From: Chitinophagaceae bacterium IBVUCB1
GTDB lineage: Bacteria; Bacteroidota; Bacteroidia; Chitinophagales; Chitinophagaceae
NCBI GenBank assembly: GCA_002127285.1
Contig: NFUW01000002.1
Coordinates: 381,744-445,743 of the forward strand
Length of the DNA stretch: 64,000 nt
Direction: 5' to 3'
The notes below the pieces were generated by a model. It was not told where the DNA came from, did no database searches, and saw only the letters and a list, made by a program, of their open reading frames with translations. A program made the position numbers and the translations under genes. Of this stretch, positions 50,664-59,679 are shown one piece after another; position 1 is the stretch's first letter, and each line of letters starts with the position of its first letter.

Positions 50664-51469
50664 TGATAGTTAAAAATATATCAACCGGTAAGTCTTCTAA
50701 GCTATCGTACCGCATAACAGGACAAGGGCAGCCTATCATATTGTTGCATGGTTTCCCTGTTAGTGGTGCATTATGGTCGCCGGTATGGGATAGTTTGGCA
50801 AAAGACTATACCGTATTAATCCCTGACCTGCCAGGTGTTGGTAATAGCGATGCGATAGACGGATTGTCTATGGAGAATATGGCAGATGTCATGAAGCAAG
50901 TGCTTGATAATGAGGGTGTTGATAGTGCAGTAGTTGCAGGGCACTCTATGGGCGGCTATGTAGCTATGGAGATGGCATATAAGTATCCTGAAGCCATCAA
51001 AGGCCTTATGATGATACATTCTATAGCATCTGCAGATACAGAGGAAAAGAAAGAGCAGCGCCGTAAAGCAATTGCCCTGATAGGAAAAGGCGGTAAAGAA
51101 GCTTTTGTAAAGCAGATGATACCCACACTTTTTTCGCATGTTACGGTAGAAACCCATCCCGATATAGTAGCCAACCAATTGGCAGAAGCGCTGAAAACCC
51201 CTGCTCAGAGTCTGATAGCTTTTTACAATGCCATGATAAACAGGCAAAACAGGGTAGAAGTATTGCCAACAGCCACTTTCCCTGTATTTTGGGCAATAGG
51301 TAATGCAGATAATCTAATACCAAAAGAAAAGATAATGCAACAATCTATGCTGTCTTCCGTTAACTTTGTAGAGCTATATAAAGACAGCGGACATATGGCA
51401 ATGCTTGAAGAACCGGAACAGCTTACAGTAGATATGATTGAGTTTTCCAGTTATTGCCATGCATCATGA
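50663..51469 (+). CDS. Alpha/beta hydrolase
   Basis: A 268-residue hydrolase starting GTG 50663, sharing one base with the previous stop. The oxyanion region is IILLHGFPVSGALWSPVW, the nucleophile Ser is in VVAGHSMGGYVAMEM, the acid in AIGNADNLIPKEK, and His in KDSGHMAMLEEPEQ. All four match the esterase/haloperoxidase-like group. There is no signal peptide. The substrate is unknown. Its stop overlaps the next start (ATGA). Confidence 0.9.
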   Translation: MIVKNISTGKSSKLSYRITGQGQPIILLHGFPVSGALWSPVWDSLAKDYTVLIPDLPGVGNSDAIDGLSMENMADVMKQVLDNEGVDSAVVAGHSMGGYVAMEMAYKYPEAIKGLMMIHSIASADTEEKKEQRRKAIALIGKGGKEAFVKQMIPTLFSHVTVETHPDIVANQLAEALKTPAQSLIAFYNAMINRQNRVEVLPTATFPVFWAIGNADNLIPKEKIMQQSMLSSVNFVELYKDSGHMAMLEEPEQLTVDMIEFSSYCHAS

Positions 51470-53421
51470 TTATGAGAAAGCTATACATTGCAATATTAGC
51501 ATTCATATTTTGTTTCGGCACGCAGGAAACAAATGCAACGCATTTGGTAGGTGGAGAGTTTTTATACAGGTTTTTAGGAGAAGATTTAGCAGGTAACAAT
51601 CGATATGAAGTCACTTTATATATTTATCAAGACTGTTTGACAGGATTGCCGGATGTAATTGCAGAAGATAATCCCGCATACATCGGTATTTTTTCTAGGA
51701 CAGGGCAAGTTCTTTTGTTTGATAGCATCAGTAGTAACAATGCCATTCCTGTACCCCCTAACTTTAGTAATGAATGCGTTAATAATCCGCCTGCTACTTG
51801 CCTAAGACGCACAAGATTTGTTAAGACATATGTTGTGCCCAAAAGCACTTCGGGATATAGAATAATATATTCAAGGTGTTGCAGGAACGAAAGTATTACT
51901 AACATAAACAGACCGGGCGAAGTAGGTGCAACCTATTATTGTGATATCCCGCCTGTTAATATTGCAAGTAATAATAACAGCGCTGTTTTTAAAAATTATC
52001 CGCCACAAATAATATGCATCAATAATCCTTTAGCATACGACCATTCCGCAACTGATGTTGACGGTGATTCATTGAGTTATGAATTGTGTGATGCTTACCC
52101 AGGAGGTTCTCGCGCTAATTCAAAACCATATCCGTCATCAGGTATATTACCATCTCCAATCAGTGTCTTTGCTGATATCAGGAATAATCCGAGCTATGGC
52201 TACAGACCTGGCTATACTGCGCAGCGGCCTATGGGTGGTAGTCCTTTGATACAAATAGATTCAAAAACCGGTTTGTTGACTGGTACACCAAACCTAATGG
52301 GCAGGTATGTAGTGTCTGTATGTTGTCATGAGTGGAGGGGAGGGATTATCATCAATACAGTTCGTAGAGAGTTTCAGTTTGTTGTTACCAATTGCTCAAA
52401 AGCCGTAGTAGCAGACATACCGCAATTAAGTAATGAAAATAATACCTACATAGTAGAGTGTAAAGATAAAACAGTTGAATTCATCAATAAGAGTATAGGT
52501 GGTTTTGCTTATGCTTGGGACTTTGGGGTGTCTGGAGCAACATCAAGCGATTTTGCTCCTACATATACATATCCTGATACCGGTACTTATACTGTAACCT
52601 TGATAGTAAATAAAGGTAGCACTTGTCCGGATAGTATATCGAGGTTGGTGAAAATATACCCGACACACACTGCAGATTTTGAAGTACAAGGATTATTATG
52701 CCCTAAAACACCGATTAGTTTTGTTGATAGGTCGGAGGCAACATATAAACCTGTAACGAATTGGGAGTGGGCCTTTGGCGATGGTGCTACGTCACAAGTA
52801 CAAAACCCTATGCATAGTTTCAATGTTGGTGGAGATTATCCTGTAACGCTGACATCTACAACAATAAAAGGTTGCAGAGACGTAATTACTAAAAACGTAA
52901 AGGTCGAGGCATTTGTGCCATTTGCAGGTAATGATACTATAATTGTTAAAGGTGAAAGGATAAATTTCAAGGCATCGGGGGGTACAATATATAAGTGGAC
53001 ACCTGCCAACAACCTGAATGTTACTAATATACCTAATCCTATTGGTTTTTACCCAGACACGGGGATGTTCCGTTACAACGTACACATTAGTACGCCAATA
53101 GGTTGCGAAGGTGATGATTCCATCAGAGTATGGGTAGTTAATCAATCTTCACTTTTTGTACCCAGTGCTTTTAGCCCTAATGGAGACGGATTAAATGATT
53201 ATCTGAAATTATTGAGTGTTGGATATGCAAAAGTCAATTTTTTCAGGATATATAACCGTTTTGGTCAAGCAGTATTTGAAACCAATGACATATCTAAAGG
53301 CTGGGATGGAAGGCAGAATGGTAAAACTGCGGACATAGGAACCTATTTTTGGGTCATCTCTGTTACAGATAGGTTTGGTGCTGAAGAAATGATAAAAGGA
53401 GACGTAACACTAGTCAGATAA
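51466..53421 (+). CDS. Large secreted PKD-domain protein with T9SS type B sorting domain
   Basis: A 651-residue cell-surface protein. I use ATG 51466, which overlaps the previous stop by four bases (ATGA); ATG 51454 and 51472 are alternatives. The signal MRKLYIAILAFIFCFGTQETNA is followed by THLVGGEFLYRFLG. The central part holds two PKD domains (AYAWDFGVSGATSSDFAPTYT and NWEWAFGDGATSQVQNPMHSF). The C terminus is the gliding-motility-type sorting domain (VPSAFSPNGDGLNDYLK, IYNRFGQAVFE, GTYFWVISVTDRFG). It is likely an adhesin or structural surface protein. Confidence 0.88.
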   Translation: MIMRKLYIAILAFIFCFGTQETNATHLVGGEFLYRFLGEDLAGNNRYEVTLYIYQDCLTGLPDVIAEDNPAYIGIFSRTGQVLLFDSISSNNAIPVPPNFSNECVNNPPATCLRRTRFVKTYVVPKSTSGYRIIYSRCCRNESITNINRPGEVGATYYCDIPPVNIASNNNSAVFKNYPPQIICINNPLAYDHSATDVDGDSLSYELCDAYPGGSRANSKPYPSSGILPSPISVFADIRNNPSYGYRPGYTAQRPMGGSPLIQIDSKTGLLTGTPNLMGRYVVSVCCHEWRGGIIINTVRREFQFVVTNCSKAVVADIPQLSNENNTYIVECKDKTVEFINKSIGGFAYAWDFGVSGATSSDFAPTYTYPDTGTYTVTLIVNKGSTCPDSISRLVKIYPTHTADFEVQGLLCPKTPISFVDRSEATYKPVTNWEWAFGDGATSQVQNPMHSFNVGGDYPVTLTSTTIKGCRDVITKNVKVEAFVPFAGNDTIIVKGERINFKASGGTIYKWTPANNLNVTNIPNPIGFYPDTGMFRYNVHISTPIGCEGDDSIRVWVVNQSSLFVPSAFSPNGDGLNDYLKLLSVGYAKVNFFRIYNRFGQAVFETNDISKGWDGRQNGKTADIGTYFWVISVTDRFGAEEMIKGDVTLVR

Positions 53422-53516
53422 CAAGTAACGATATATATTGATGGCACGTATTTTACGTGCCATTTTTATGTTATCGCCCCTGTTACTATATCTTTATTGC
53501 CGTAAAGAACAGATGT

Positions 53517-54290
53517 ATGAATAAAACGGTATTGGTAACGGGTGCTACATCAGGCTTTGGCAAAGCAATAGCTACTGTGTTTGCACAGAATGGCTACGAT
53601 GTATGCATCACTGGCAGGAGAGCTGAAAGGCTCCGGTCGTTAAAGATGGAATTGGAGAGCGCTTATAAGGTTAGTATTACGACATCGTGCTTTGATATAA
53701 GAAACAGAAAAGAAGTAGAAGATGCGGTGGCAGTATTAAAGCAAAGCCATAGTACTATTGATATATTAGTCAACAATGCGGGGCTTGCAGCAGGGCTATC
53801 TACTATAGATGAGGGTGATGTGGATGACTGGGATGCGATGATTGATACCAATGTAAAAGGCTTGCTTTATGTTACAAGGCAGGTATTGCCCATGATGAAG
53901 GAAAAGGGCGGGCATATCTTTAATATTGGCTCTACGGCAGCAAAGCTGGTATATAAAAACGGCAATGTCTATTGTGCTACCAAGTTTGCCGTTGATGCGC
54001 TGAATCAAGCCATGCGTATAGACTTGCTGCCGTATGGCATTAAGGTAACGGGTATTCATCCGGGTATGGCGGAAACTGAGTTTTCAATCGTGCGCTTTAA
54101 AGGAGATGAGCAACGTGCTGCAAGTGTGTACAGAGGTTTTGAACCACTGCATGCGGAAGATATTGCCAATACAGTGTACTACTGTGCTACACTGCCTGCC
54201 CATGTATGCATCAACGATCTGACTATTACCTGCACCAATCAGGCAAATAGCGCTCATACCATTAAAGACGCTGAGCGAGTTAACAAATAG
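53517..54290 (+). CDS. Short-chain dehydrogenase/reductase (YdfG-like)
   Basis: A 257-residue SDR starting at ATG 53517. The cofactor motif VTGATSGFGKAIA is at about 6-18, and NNAGLAAGL, IFNIGSTAAKLVYKNGNVYCATKFAVDAL give the catalytic Ser, Tyr and Lys. GRRAERL after strand 2 suggests NADP. The family resemblance is to YdfG-type hydroxy-acid dehydrogenases. The thioesterase starts two bases after its stop, so they are co-transcribed. Confidence 0.92.
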   Translation: MNKTVLVTGATSGFGKAIATVFAQNGYDVCITGRRAERLRSLKMELESAYKVSITTSCFDIRNRKEVEDAVAVLKQSHSTIDILVNNAGLAAGLSTIDEGDVDDWDAMIDTNVKGLLYVTRQVLPMMKEKGGHIFNIGSTAAKLVYKNGNVYCATKFAVDALNQAMRIDLLPYGIKVTGIHPGMAETEFSIVRFKGDEQRAASVYRGFEPLHAEDIANTVYYCATLPAHVCINDLTITCTNQANSAHTIKDAERVNK

Positions 54291-54292
54291 CC

Positions 54293-54706
54293 ATGTACAC
54301 ATCAGTAACGGAAATAAGGGTACGCTATGGCGAAACAGACCAGATGGGTTATCTGTATTACGGCTACTACGCTTTGTATTACGAGGTAGGCAGGGCAGAG
54401 GCTATCAGGCAATTGGGCTTTACATACAGGCAACTGGAAGAGATGGGTATCATGATGCCTGTTATAGACTTGCACGCTCAATATTACCGCCCTGCTTTAT
54501 ATGACGACTTGATAACCGTTAAGACATTATTAAAAGAATTGCCAGATGGCAGCACAATCAAGTTTCATTCGGAGCTGTATTACGAACAACAACAATTACT
54601 GAACAAAGGTGTTACTACATTGGTGTTTTACGACCCGGTATTGAAACAAAAAGTAGCAATGCCCGATGAATTACGAAACAGGCTGCTGCCTTTCTTTACT
54701 AAATAA
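54293..54706 (+). CDS. Acyl-CoA thioesterase (YbgC/4-hydroxybenzoyl-CoA type)
   Basis: A 137-residue hotdog-fold thioesterase. RVRYGETDQMGYLYYGYYALYYEVGR contains the catalytic Asp-x-x-Gly-x-x-x region (with Tyr instead of the common His-Asn pair), and MMPVIDLHAQYYRPALYDD follows. It is in a tight row SDR - thioesterase - cinA. The substrate is probably acyl-CoA or acyl-ACP; not determined. Confidence 0.87.
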   Translation: MYTSVTEIRVRYGETDQMGYLYYGYYALYYEVGRAEAIRQLGFTYRQLEEMGIMMPVIDLHAQYYRPALYDDLITVKTLLKELPDGSTIKFHSELYYEQQQLLNKGVTTLVFYDPVLKQKVAMPDELRNRLLPFFTK

Positions 54707-54711
54707 CAAAT

Positions 54712-55974
54712 ATGGCAAATACCACTGCTTCCATCATAACAATAGGCGACGAACTGCTGATAGGGCAAACGATAGATACCAATTCTGCATGGATAGCAAA
54801 GCAACTCAACGGCATCGGGGTAGATATAATTAAAAGAGTAGCTGTAGGCGATAACAGGGAGGCTATTACACAAGCATTGGACAGGGCTATTGCAGAGGCA
54901 GGCATCGTATTGATAACAGGAGGTTTGGGTCCTACCGCCGATGATATTACTAAGCCCCTGCTGTGCGATTATTTTAATGGTAAGTTGATTGTTAATGAAG
55001 AAGTACTGCAACACGTAAAAGACATTTTTGCCAGGCGGAACAGACCTTTTTTAGAGCGTAATATGAAGCAGGCGGAAGTGCCAGATACCTGTAAGGTACT
55101 CTTCAACCCAATGGGTACTGCACCGGGGATGATGTTTGAGAAGAATGGTAGTATCATCATCGCCATGCCTGGTGTACCTTTTGAAATGATGGCTATTATG
55201 GAAACTGCTGTAATGCCTATGCTGAAAGAACAAATTGTCAGCGATGCTATCATTCATAAAACAACGATTACAGCAGGTGAGGGCGAGAGCTTTATTGCAG
55301 AGAAGATACAGGATATTGAAACGGCTCTGCCTGCTTATATCAAGCTGGCTTACCTGCCAAGCTTAGGGTTGGTGAAGCTGCGGCTTACAGCCAAAGGTGC
55401 AGATGCCGTGGTACTTGATGCAGAGGTGGCACAATGGCAGCAACGCATCGTACAGCGATTGCATGATATTGTAGTGGCAATGGAAGACATCAGCTTCGAG
55501 CAGATTACAGGTAATCTACTAAAAGAGAAAAAGGCTACACTTTGCCTTGCGGAAAGCTGCACAGGTGGTTATATATCGCACCTCATAACACAGGTTGCAG
55601 GCAGTAGCTCCTACTACAAAGGTGGCATTGTATCCTATCTGATAGAGATAAAGGAAAACCTGCTGGGTGTAAGCGAGGATAGCATCGTGCAAAACGGTGC
55701 AGTAAGCGAAGTAGTTGCCAATCAAATGGCAAGAGGTGCATTACAATTACTCAAAGCCGACTATTCACTTAGTATTACAGGCATATTGGATAAAGAACCC
55801 GTTGCTGGCGAAATAGCAGAGCCGGGTACGGTATGGATGGCAGTATCTGACGGGCAGCAAACAATAGCTAAAAAGTTTCGCTTTTTTCATGACAGGCAGC
55901 GCAATAAAGAGAGTGCTGCTACCATGGGTATGCTGATGCTTTGGAAATTCATAAACGGCAAACTGACAGCATGA
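54712..55974 (+). CDS. cinA: CinA family protein (competence/damage-inducible; NMN deamidase)
   Basis: A two-domain CinA of 420 residues. The N-terminal molybdopterin-binding-like domain has ASIITIGDELLIGQTIDTNSAWIA and LITGGLGPTADDITKP. The C-terminal amidase domain has CLAESCTGGYISHLITQVAGSSSYYKGGIVSY. The family recycles NMN and hydrolyses ADP-ribose. Its stop overlaps the aroK start (ATGA). Confidence 0.96.
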   Translation: MANTTASIITIGDELLIGQTIDTNSAWIAKQLNGIGVDIIKRVAVGDNREAITQALDRAIAEAGIVLITGGLGPTADDITKPLLCDYFNGKLIVNEEVLQHVKDIFARRNRPFLERNMKQAEVPDTCKVLFNPMGTAPGMMFEKNGSIIIAMPGVPFEMMAIMETAVMPMLKEQIVSDAIIHKTTITAGEGESFIAEKIQDIETALPAYIKLAYLPSLGLVKLRLTAKGADAVVLDAEVAQWQQRIVQRLHDIVVAMEDISFEQITGNLLKEKKATLCLAESCTGGYISHLITQVAGSSSYYKGGIVSYLIEIKENLLGVSEDSIVQNGAVSEVVANQMARGALQLLKADYSLSITGILDKEPVAGEIAEPGTVWMAVSDGQQTIAKKFRFFHDRQRNKESAATMGMLMLWKFINGKLTA

Positions 55975-56477
55975 TTTTTCTGATAGGGCTATCGGGTGTG
56001 GGCAAAACGCATTGGGCTGCAAAGCTGGCTGCTGCTAATGGTTGGTTGCATTATGATACAGATATTATTATAGAACAATTGGCTAACAAAACCACCAGCC
56101 AAATATTTGCAGAAGATGGTGAGGCTGCATTCAGACAGTATGAAAAAGATGTGCTGGGTGATATCATTCGCAAAAATGAAAAATGTATTGTGTCTTGCGG
56201 TGGTGGGTTGCCTGTGTTTTATGATAACATGAATAGTATGCTGAATGTGGGTTGTGTAATATACCTGCAAGCAAGCCCTGCATACATCGCAAAACAAGTT
56301 GCCGATACCGCAAACAACAGGCCATTACTACATGGCGATAGTCTGACAGATAAGCTCCAAACCATGCTTGAAGCCAGAAAAAAAATATATGAACGGGCTC
56401 ATTACGCAATAGACGCAGAACAAGCCACTATGGCTAACTTTGAAGAAATAATCAGCAAATGCACACAAACGCTATAA
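55971..56477 (+). CDS. aroK: Shikimate kinase
   Basis: Phosphorylates shikimate on the way to chorismate. The 168 residues start at ATG 55971 with a P loop FLIGLSGVGKTHWAAKLA, the shikimate-binding YDTDIIIEQLANKTTSQIFAEDGEAAFRQYE, then VSCGGGLPVF and NNRPLLHGD (lid Arg). GLSGVGKT replaces the more usual GxxGxGKS, but this fits the P-loop pattern. It starts in the cinA stop and overlaps the DUF423 gene by 19 bases. Confidence 0.92.
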   Translation: MIFLIGLSGVGKTHWAAKLAAANGWLHYDTDIIIEQLANKTTSQIFAEDGEAAFRQYEKDVLGDIIRKNEKCIVSCGGGLPVFYDNMNSMLNVGCVIYLQASPAYIAKQVADTANNRPLLHGDSLTDKLQTMLEARKKIYERAHYAIDAEQATMANFEEIISKCTQTL

Positions 56478-56854
56478 GAACGGGTGCTTTCTTTGCGGCA
56501 ATTGCCGTAATACTAGGTGCATTTGGCGCACACGCACTGAAACAGGTATTGACACCCGAACTGCTGCAAACTTTTGAAACAGGTGTCAGGTATCAGTTCT
56601 ACCATAGCTTCGCGCTATTGGCTACAGGTATTCTGTACGGCACGTTCGGGCATAAGCTGATAAAATATGCTGTTGTTTGTTTTGCAACAGGCATCATATT
56701 GTTCTCCGGTTCTATCTACGCATTGGTAATGCTGAAATCGGGCGGGCAGGTAGGTTTAGGTGGCTTAGGCATACTCACACCCATTGGTGGTTTGTTTTTC
56801 ATTCTTGGCTGGGTTATGCTGCTGATAGGCGTATCTGCTAAAAATAAGTCTTGA
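56459..56854 (+). CDS. DUF423 family membrane protein (YgdD-like)
   Basis: A 131-residue protein with four membrane helices. GAFFAAIAVILGAFGAHALK, YQFYHSFALLATGILY, LFSGSIYALVM and GGLGILTPIGGLFFILGWVML are hallmarks of DUF423. The function is unknown in the family. It overlaps the end of aroK by 19 bases, so the reading frame is well supported by homology but the first few codons are less sure. Confidence 0.9.
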   Translation: MHTNAIRTGAFFAAIAVILGAFGAHALKQVLTPELLQTFETGVRYQFYHSFALLATGILYGTFGHKLIKYAVVCFATGIILFSGSIYALVMLKSGGQVGLGGLGILTPIGGLFFILGWVMLLIGVSAKNKS

Positions 56855-56911
56855 GGCTGGGTAGCTTCCGTCAATATCATTAATTTCAGGTTATAAAAAC
56901 AAGGCAAGCAT

Positions 56912-57649
56912 ATGAGGATAGCTGCATTGATTTCCGCACCTAAGGGGGGAGCAGATTTTCCAGATAAACTGCTCTCTATTGTAAATGGCAAGTCGGTAAT
57001 AGAACATACTGTTGCATCGGCGGATGCCACAGGAATATTTACAGATATAGTAGTTGTTACGAACGACGATGATATAGAAGCGAAACTTGGTGAAACTGTA
57101 AAGGTTGTAAAAACAAAAAAATCTTTTGAAAACTATATAGAGCGATTGGCAGAAGTGTCTGTATTGACAGACGCCGATATGTTTGTATGCATACCTGCAG
57201 ACCATTTGCGTGTACATACTGCTACGCTCGAAAAGCTATTGCAATTATTTGAAGGTGCTGCAGGTAAAGATGTGCAGGTAGCATCTGTAGTGCAGAAGAT
57301 ACAGAAAGATGCAGAACAGGTAAAAGCAGATAAGAATACTGTGAAAGTAGTATTGGGGCTGCGTATGCACGCCTTGTATTTTTCAAGATATGCTATACCC
57401 TATATGCAGCACGATGAGGCAGGCTTTGCCTGTTATGAGCATATTAACATCATAGCCTGTAAAAAAGATGCTATGTTCAATTTTATACAATGGCCGCCAT
57501 CGCCACTGGAACGGGCGGAACAGATACACGCATTGCGTTTTGTAGAGAATGGTGTACAGATAAAAATGCTGATAGCACAATATCCATACATAAAAATGAA
57601 AACGGCTGCGGACTTACCTGCTGCCGAAGCATTTCTTAAAGCACAATAA
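56912..57649 (+). CDS. KdsB-like cytidylyltransferase homologue with lost active-site motifs
   Basis: A 245-residue homologue of CMP-Kdo synthetase. Shared stretches include NGKSVIEHTVASADATG, IVVVTNDDDIEA, ERLAEV, NTVKVVLG, HALYFSRYAIP, WPPSPLERAEQIHALRFVENG. Three key sites differ: the nucleotide loop PAR-x-x-S-x-R-x-P-G-K reads SAPKGGADFPDK; QGDEP reads IPADH; and the late VDTPEDL metal site reads MKTAADL. It is therefore probably not a normal Kdo activator: either a pseudo-enzyme or one with another substrate. The deacetylase follows 9 bases later. Confidence 0.78.
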   Translation: MRIAALISAPKGGADFPDKLLSIVNGKSVIEHTVASADATGIFTDIVVVTNDDDIEAKLGETVKVVKTKKSFENYIERLAEVSVLTDADMFVCIPADHLRVHTATLEKLLQLFEGAAGKDVQVASVVQKIQKDAEQVKADKNTVKVVLGLRMHALYFSRYAIPYMQHDEAGFACYEHINIIACKKDAMFNFIQWPPSPLERAEQIHALRFVENGVQIKMLIAQYPYIKMKTAADLPAAEAFLKAQ

Positions 57650-57658
57650 TCAATCCGT

Positions 57659-58426
57659 TTGCGCCCTTTTGTACTTGTAAATATCTTGTTTGTACTTGCA
57701 TTGCTGGGTATAGATATACTATACCTGACGGGCTATATAGCTTGGTGGTGGCTATTGGTTGTAATAGTTATATATCTGCACTTATTGGTTCTGGGTGCCA
57801 TCTACATCGGTTGGAATTTCTATCTCTATTCTCACAACAAAGGGAAGAGTACAAATGCCATCGCATTAAGTTTTGACGACGGACCTGCTGCTTGCACTGC
57901 TGCTATATTAGACGTGTTGAAACAGCAAAATGTACCTGCTGCTTTTTTTACTATTGGTAAAAACGCAGTGGCAAATCCTGATTTAGTAGCCCGTTGGCAT
58001 AGTGAGGGGCACCTGATAGGGAACCATAGTTACGAGCATGGTTTCAATTTTGATTGGAAGAGTGCTAAAGCCATGCTGCAGGAAATAAACAAAACCAACG
58101 AAGCGGTTAAAAATATAACAGGCGTAACGCCACTATTATTTCGCCCGCCTTATGGTGTTACCAACCCCAATGTGGCAAAGGCAGTAAGGCTGTCGGGTAT
58201 GCAATCGGTAGGGTGGAGTCTGCGTTCCTTTGATACGAAAGCAAAACATGGTGATGTATTAGTTGACAAACTATTGCGCATGGCAAAGGGTGGGGATGTT
58301 ATTCTTTTGCACGACTCAATGCCTGTAACGGCCGAAATTTTAACTGAATTCATTACAAAGGCTCGTGAAAAGGGTTTTACCTTTGTGCGCGTTGACGAAT
58401 TACTTGCTTTACAGGCTTATGTATAA
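57659..58426 (+). CDS. Polysaccharide deacetylase (NodB homology)
   Basis: A 255-residue protein from TTG 57659, with two or three membrane helices in the first 55 residues. A NodB deacetylase domain follows: LSFDDGPAACTAAIL (metal Asp), LIGNHSYEHGFNFDW (metal His pair), and LFRPPYGVTNP. Such enzymes remove N-acetyl groups from glycans, for example peptidoglycan or exopolysaccharide. DVILLHDSMPVTAEIL near the end contains the last conserved His. It overlaps the next gene by 8 bases. Confidence 0.9.
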   Translation: MRPFVLVNILFVLALLGIDILYLTGYIAWWWLLVVIVIYLHLLVLGAIYIGWNFYLYSHNKGKSTNAIALSFDDGPAACTAAILDVLKQQNVPAAFFTIGKNAVANPDLVARWHSEGHLIGNHSYEHGFNFDWKSAKAMLQEINKTNEAVKNITGVTPLLFRPPYGVTNPNVAKAVRLSGMQSVGWSLRSFDTKAKHGDVLVDKLLRMAKGGDVILLHDSMPVTAEILTEFITKAREKGFTFVRVDELLALQAYV

Positions 58427-59051
58427 ATATCTCTTTATTGTTTTTTGGTTGTCATCTGTAATGACTGTTGCACAGCCCAAAGGGTATAACGTAGTTAAAA
58501 ATACGGCTTCACTTCAACAGGCTATTGGCGCAAGTAATGCAGGCAAACAAACCATTCAAAGCGATTTTGTACAGGTAAAAAACATGGCACTGCTCGAAGA
58601 GAAGATAAAATCGAAAGGCAAATTTTATTACAAAAAAGAAGATAAAGTAAGGATAGAATATACCAGCCCGTTCAGTTATCTGATGGTGATGAACGGCAAC
58701 CAACTGATGGTAAAAGACGAACAAAAAACCAGCAAGATAAATACGAAGAACAGTAAGATGATGCAATCGGTAAACCGCATCATGATAGATTGTATGCGTG
58801 GCACCGTTTTTCAGAATACGGATTTTAAGGTAACAGCTTATGAAAGCGGCAATGGCTATTTGTTGTCCATGTTGCCCGCTACAGATGCTATGAAGAAGAT
58901 GTTTAAGCAAATAGATGTGTATATGGATAAGAAGACGATGGATGTCAGTCGGCTTACCATGACTGAATTGGGCGGTGACTATACCGACATGAATTTTACT
59001 AACACAAAACATAATACCCCGCTCGATGAGATGCTATTCAGGATTAAGTAG
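58419..59051 (+). CDS. LolA-like outer-membrane lipoprotein carrier
   Basis: A 210-residue periplasmic protein with a signal (MYKYLFIVFWLSSVMTVAQ). The LolA fold is seen in QTIQSDFVQVKNMALLEEKIKSKGKFYYKKEDKVRIEYTSPFSYLMVMNG in pieces, and MKKMFKQIDVYMDKKTMDVSRLTMTELGGDYTDMNFT. Being in a run with a lipoprotein and a hotdog dehydratase, it resembles the LolA paralogues of aryl polyene/flexirubin gene sets rather than the housekeeping LolA. It overlaps the neighbours on both sides. Confidence 0.8.
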   Translation: MYKYLFIVFWLSSVMTVAQPKGYNVVKNTASLQQAIGASNAGKQTIQSDFVQVKNMALLEEKIKSKGKFYYKKEDKVRIEYTSPFSYLMVMNGNQLMVKDEQKTSKINTKNSKMMQSVNRIMIDCMRGTVFQNTDFKVTAYESGNGYLLSMLPATDAMKKMFKQIDVYMDKKTMDVSRLTMTELGGDYTDMNFTNTKHNTPLDEMLFRIK

Positions 59052-59679
59052 TTTATTGTTAATTCTATTAGCATCGTGCAGCAATCCATACAAGGGGTTG
59101 CAACAAGTACCCGCCAACGGGCAAACAGCCTACCGATATAAGCCTGCCTTTCAAAAAGAAGTGTACAGGTGCAATGTAAACGGGCGTTTTCTGTTAAAAA
59201 AATTCCACCTGAGCGGCATACTATTTTTCAAAGAAATGAAAAATGGCACGGTACATGCTATATTCCAGAATGAGATGGGCTTTAGCTTTTTTGATTTTGA
59301 ATGGGATGAGCAAGGCAGGTTTAAAGTGAACAGCATTATAGAACAACTGAATAAACCAGCAATCGTTAAAACCCTGAAGAAAGATTTTAATTTATTGTTA
59401 ATGAACGAATTAGATAGTAATTCAGAAAAAATATATAGAGGACGTAGGGGTGAAGAGATGAATTACTGTTTTAGTTTAGGGGGTGGTGTAGCGTATTATA
59501 TAGTAAACGCAGGGAGACTGGACAGGATAGAAAATGCAGGTAAAAGAAAGAAAGTAATAACGATAAATGTGAAGGGTAAACAAGGCAATACCGTGATGCC
59601 GGATACCGTTTTGTTTACGCATCATAAAGCGAATTTTACGATTGGTTTACATAAAATGAGGGATTATGTTGATGAATGA
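59026..59679 (+). CDS. Putative lipoprotein of the LolA-dehydratase module
   Basis: A 217-residue protein with a lipoprotein signal (MRCYSGLSSLLLILLASCSN, lipobox LLASC). I recognise no domain. The mature part has VYRCNVNGRFLLKKFHLSGILFFKEMKNG and MGFSFFDFEWDEQGRFKVN, a beta-rich pattern that might be LolB-like in fold. It overlaps the LolA-like gene by 26 bases and the dehydratase gene by 14, so all three are almost surely expressed together. Confidence 0.78.
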   Translation: MRCYSGLSSLLLILLASCSNPYKGLQQVPANGQTAYRYKPAFQKEVYRCNVNGRFLLKKFHLSGILFFKEMKNGTVHAIFQNEMGFSFFDFEWDEQGRFKVNSIIEQLNKPAIVKTLKKDFNLLLMNELDSNSEKIYRGRRGEEMNYCFSLGGGVAYYIVNAGRLDRIENAGKRKKVITINVKGKQGNTVMPDTVLFTHHKANFTIGLHKMRDYVDE

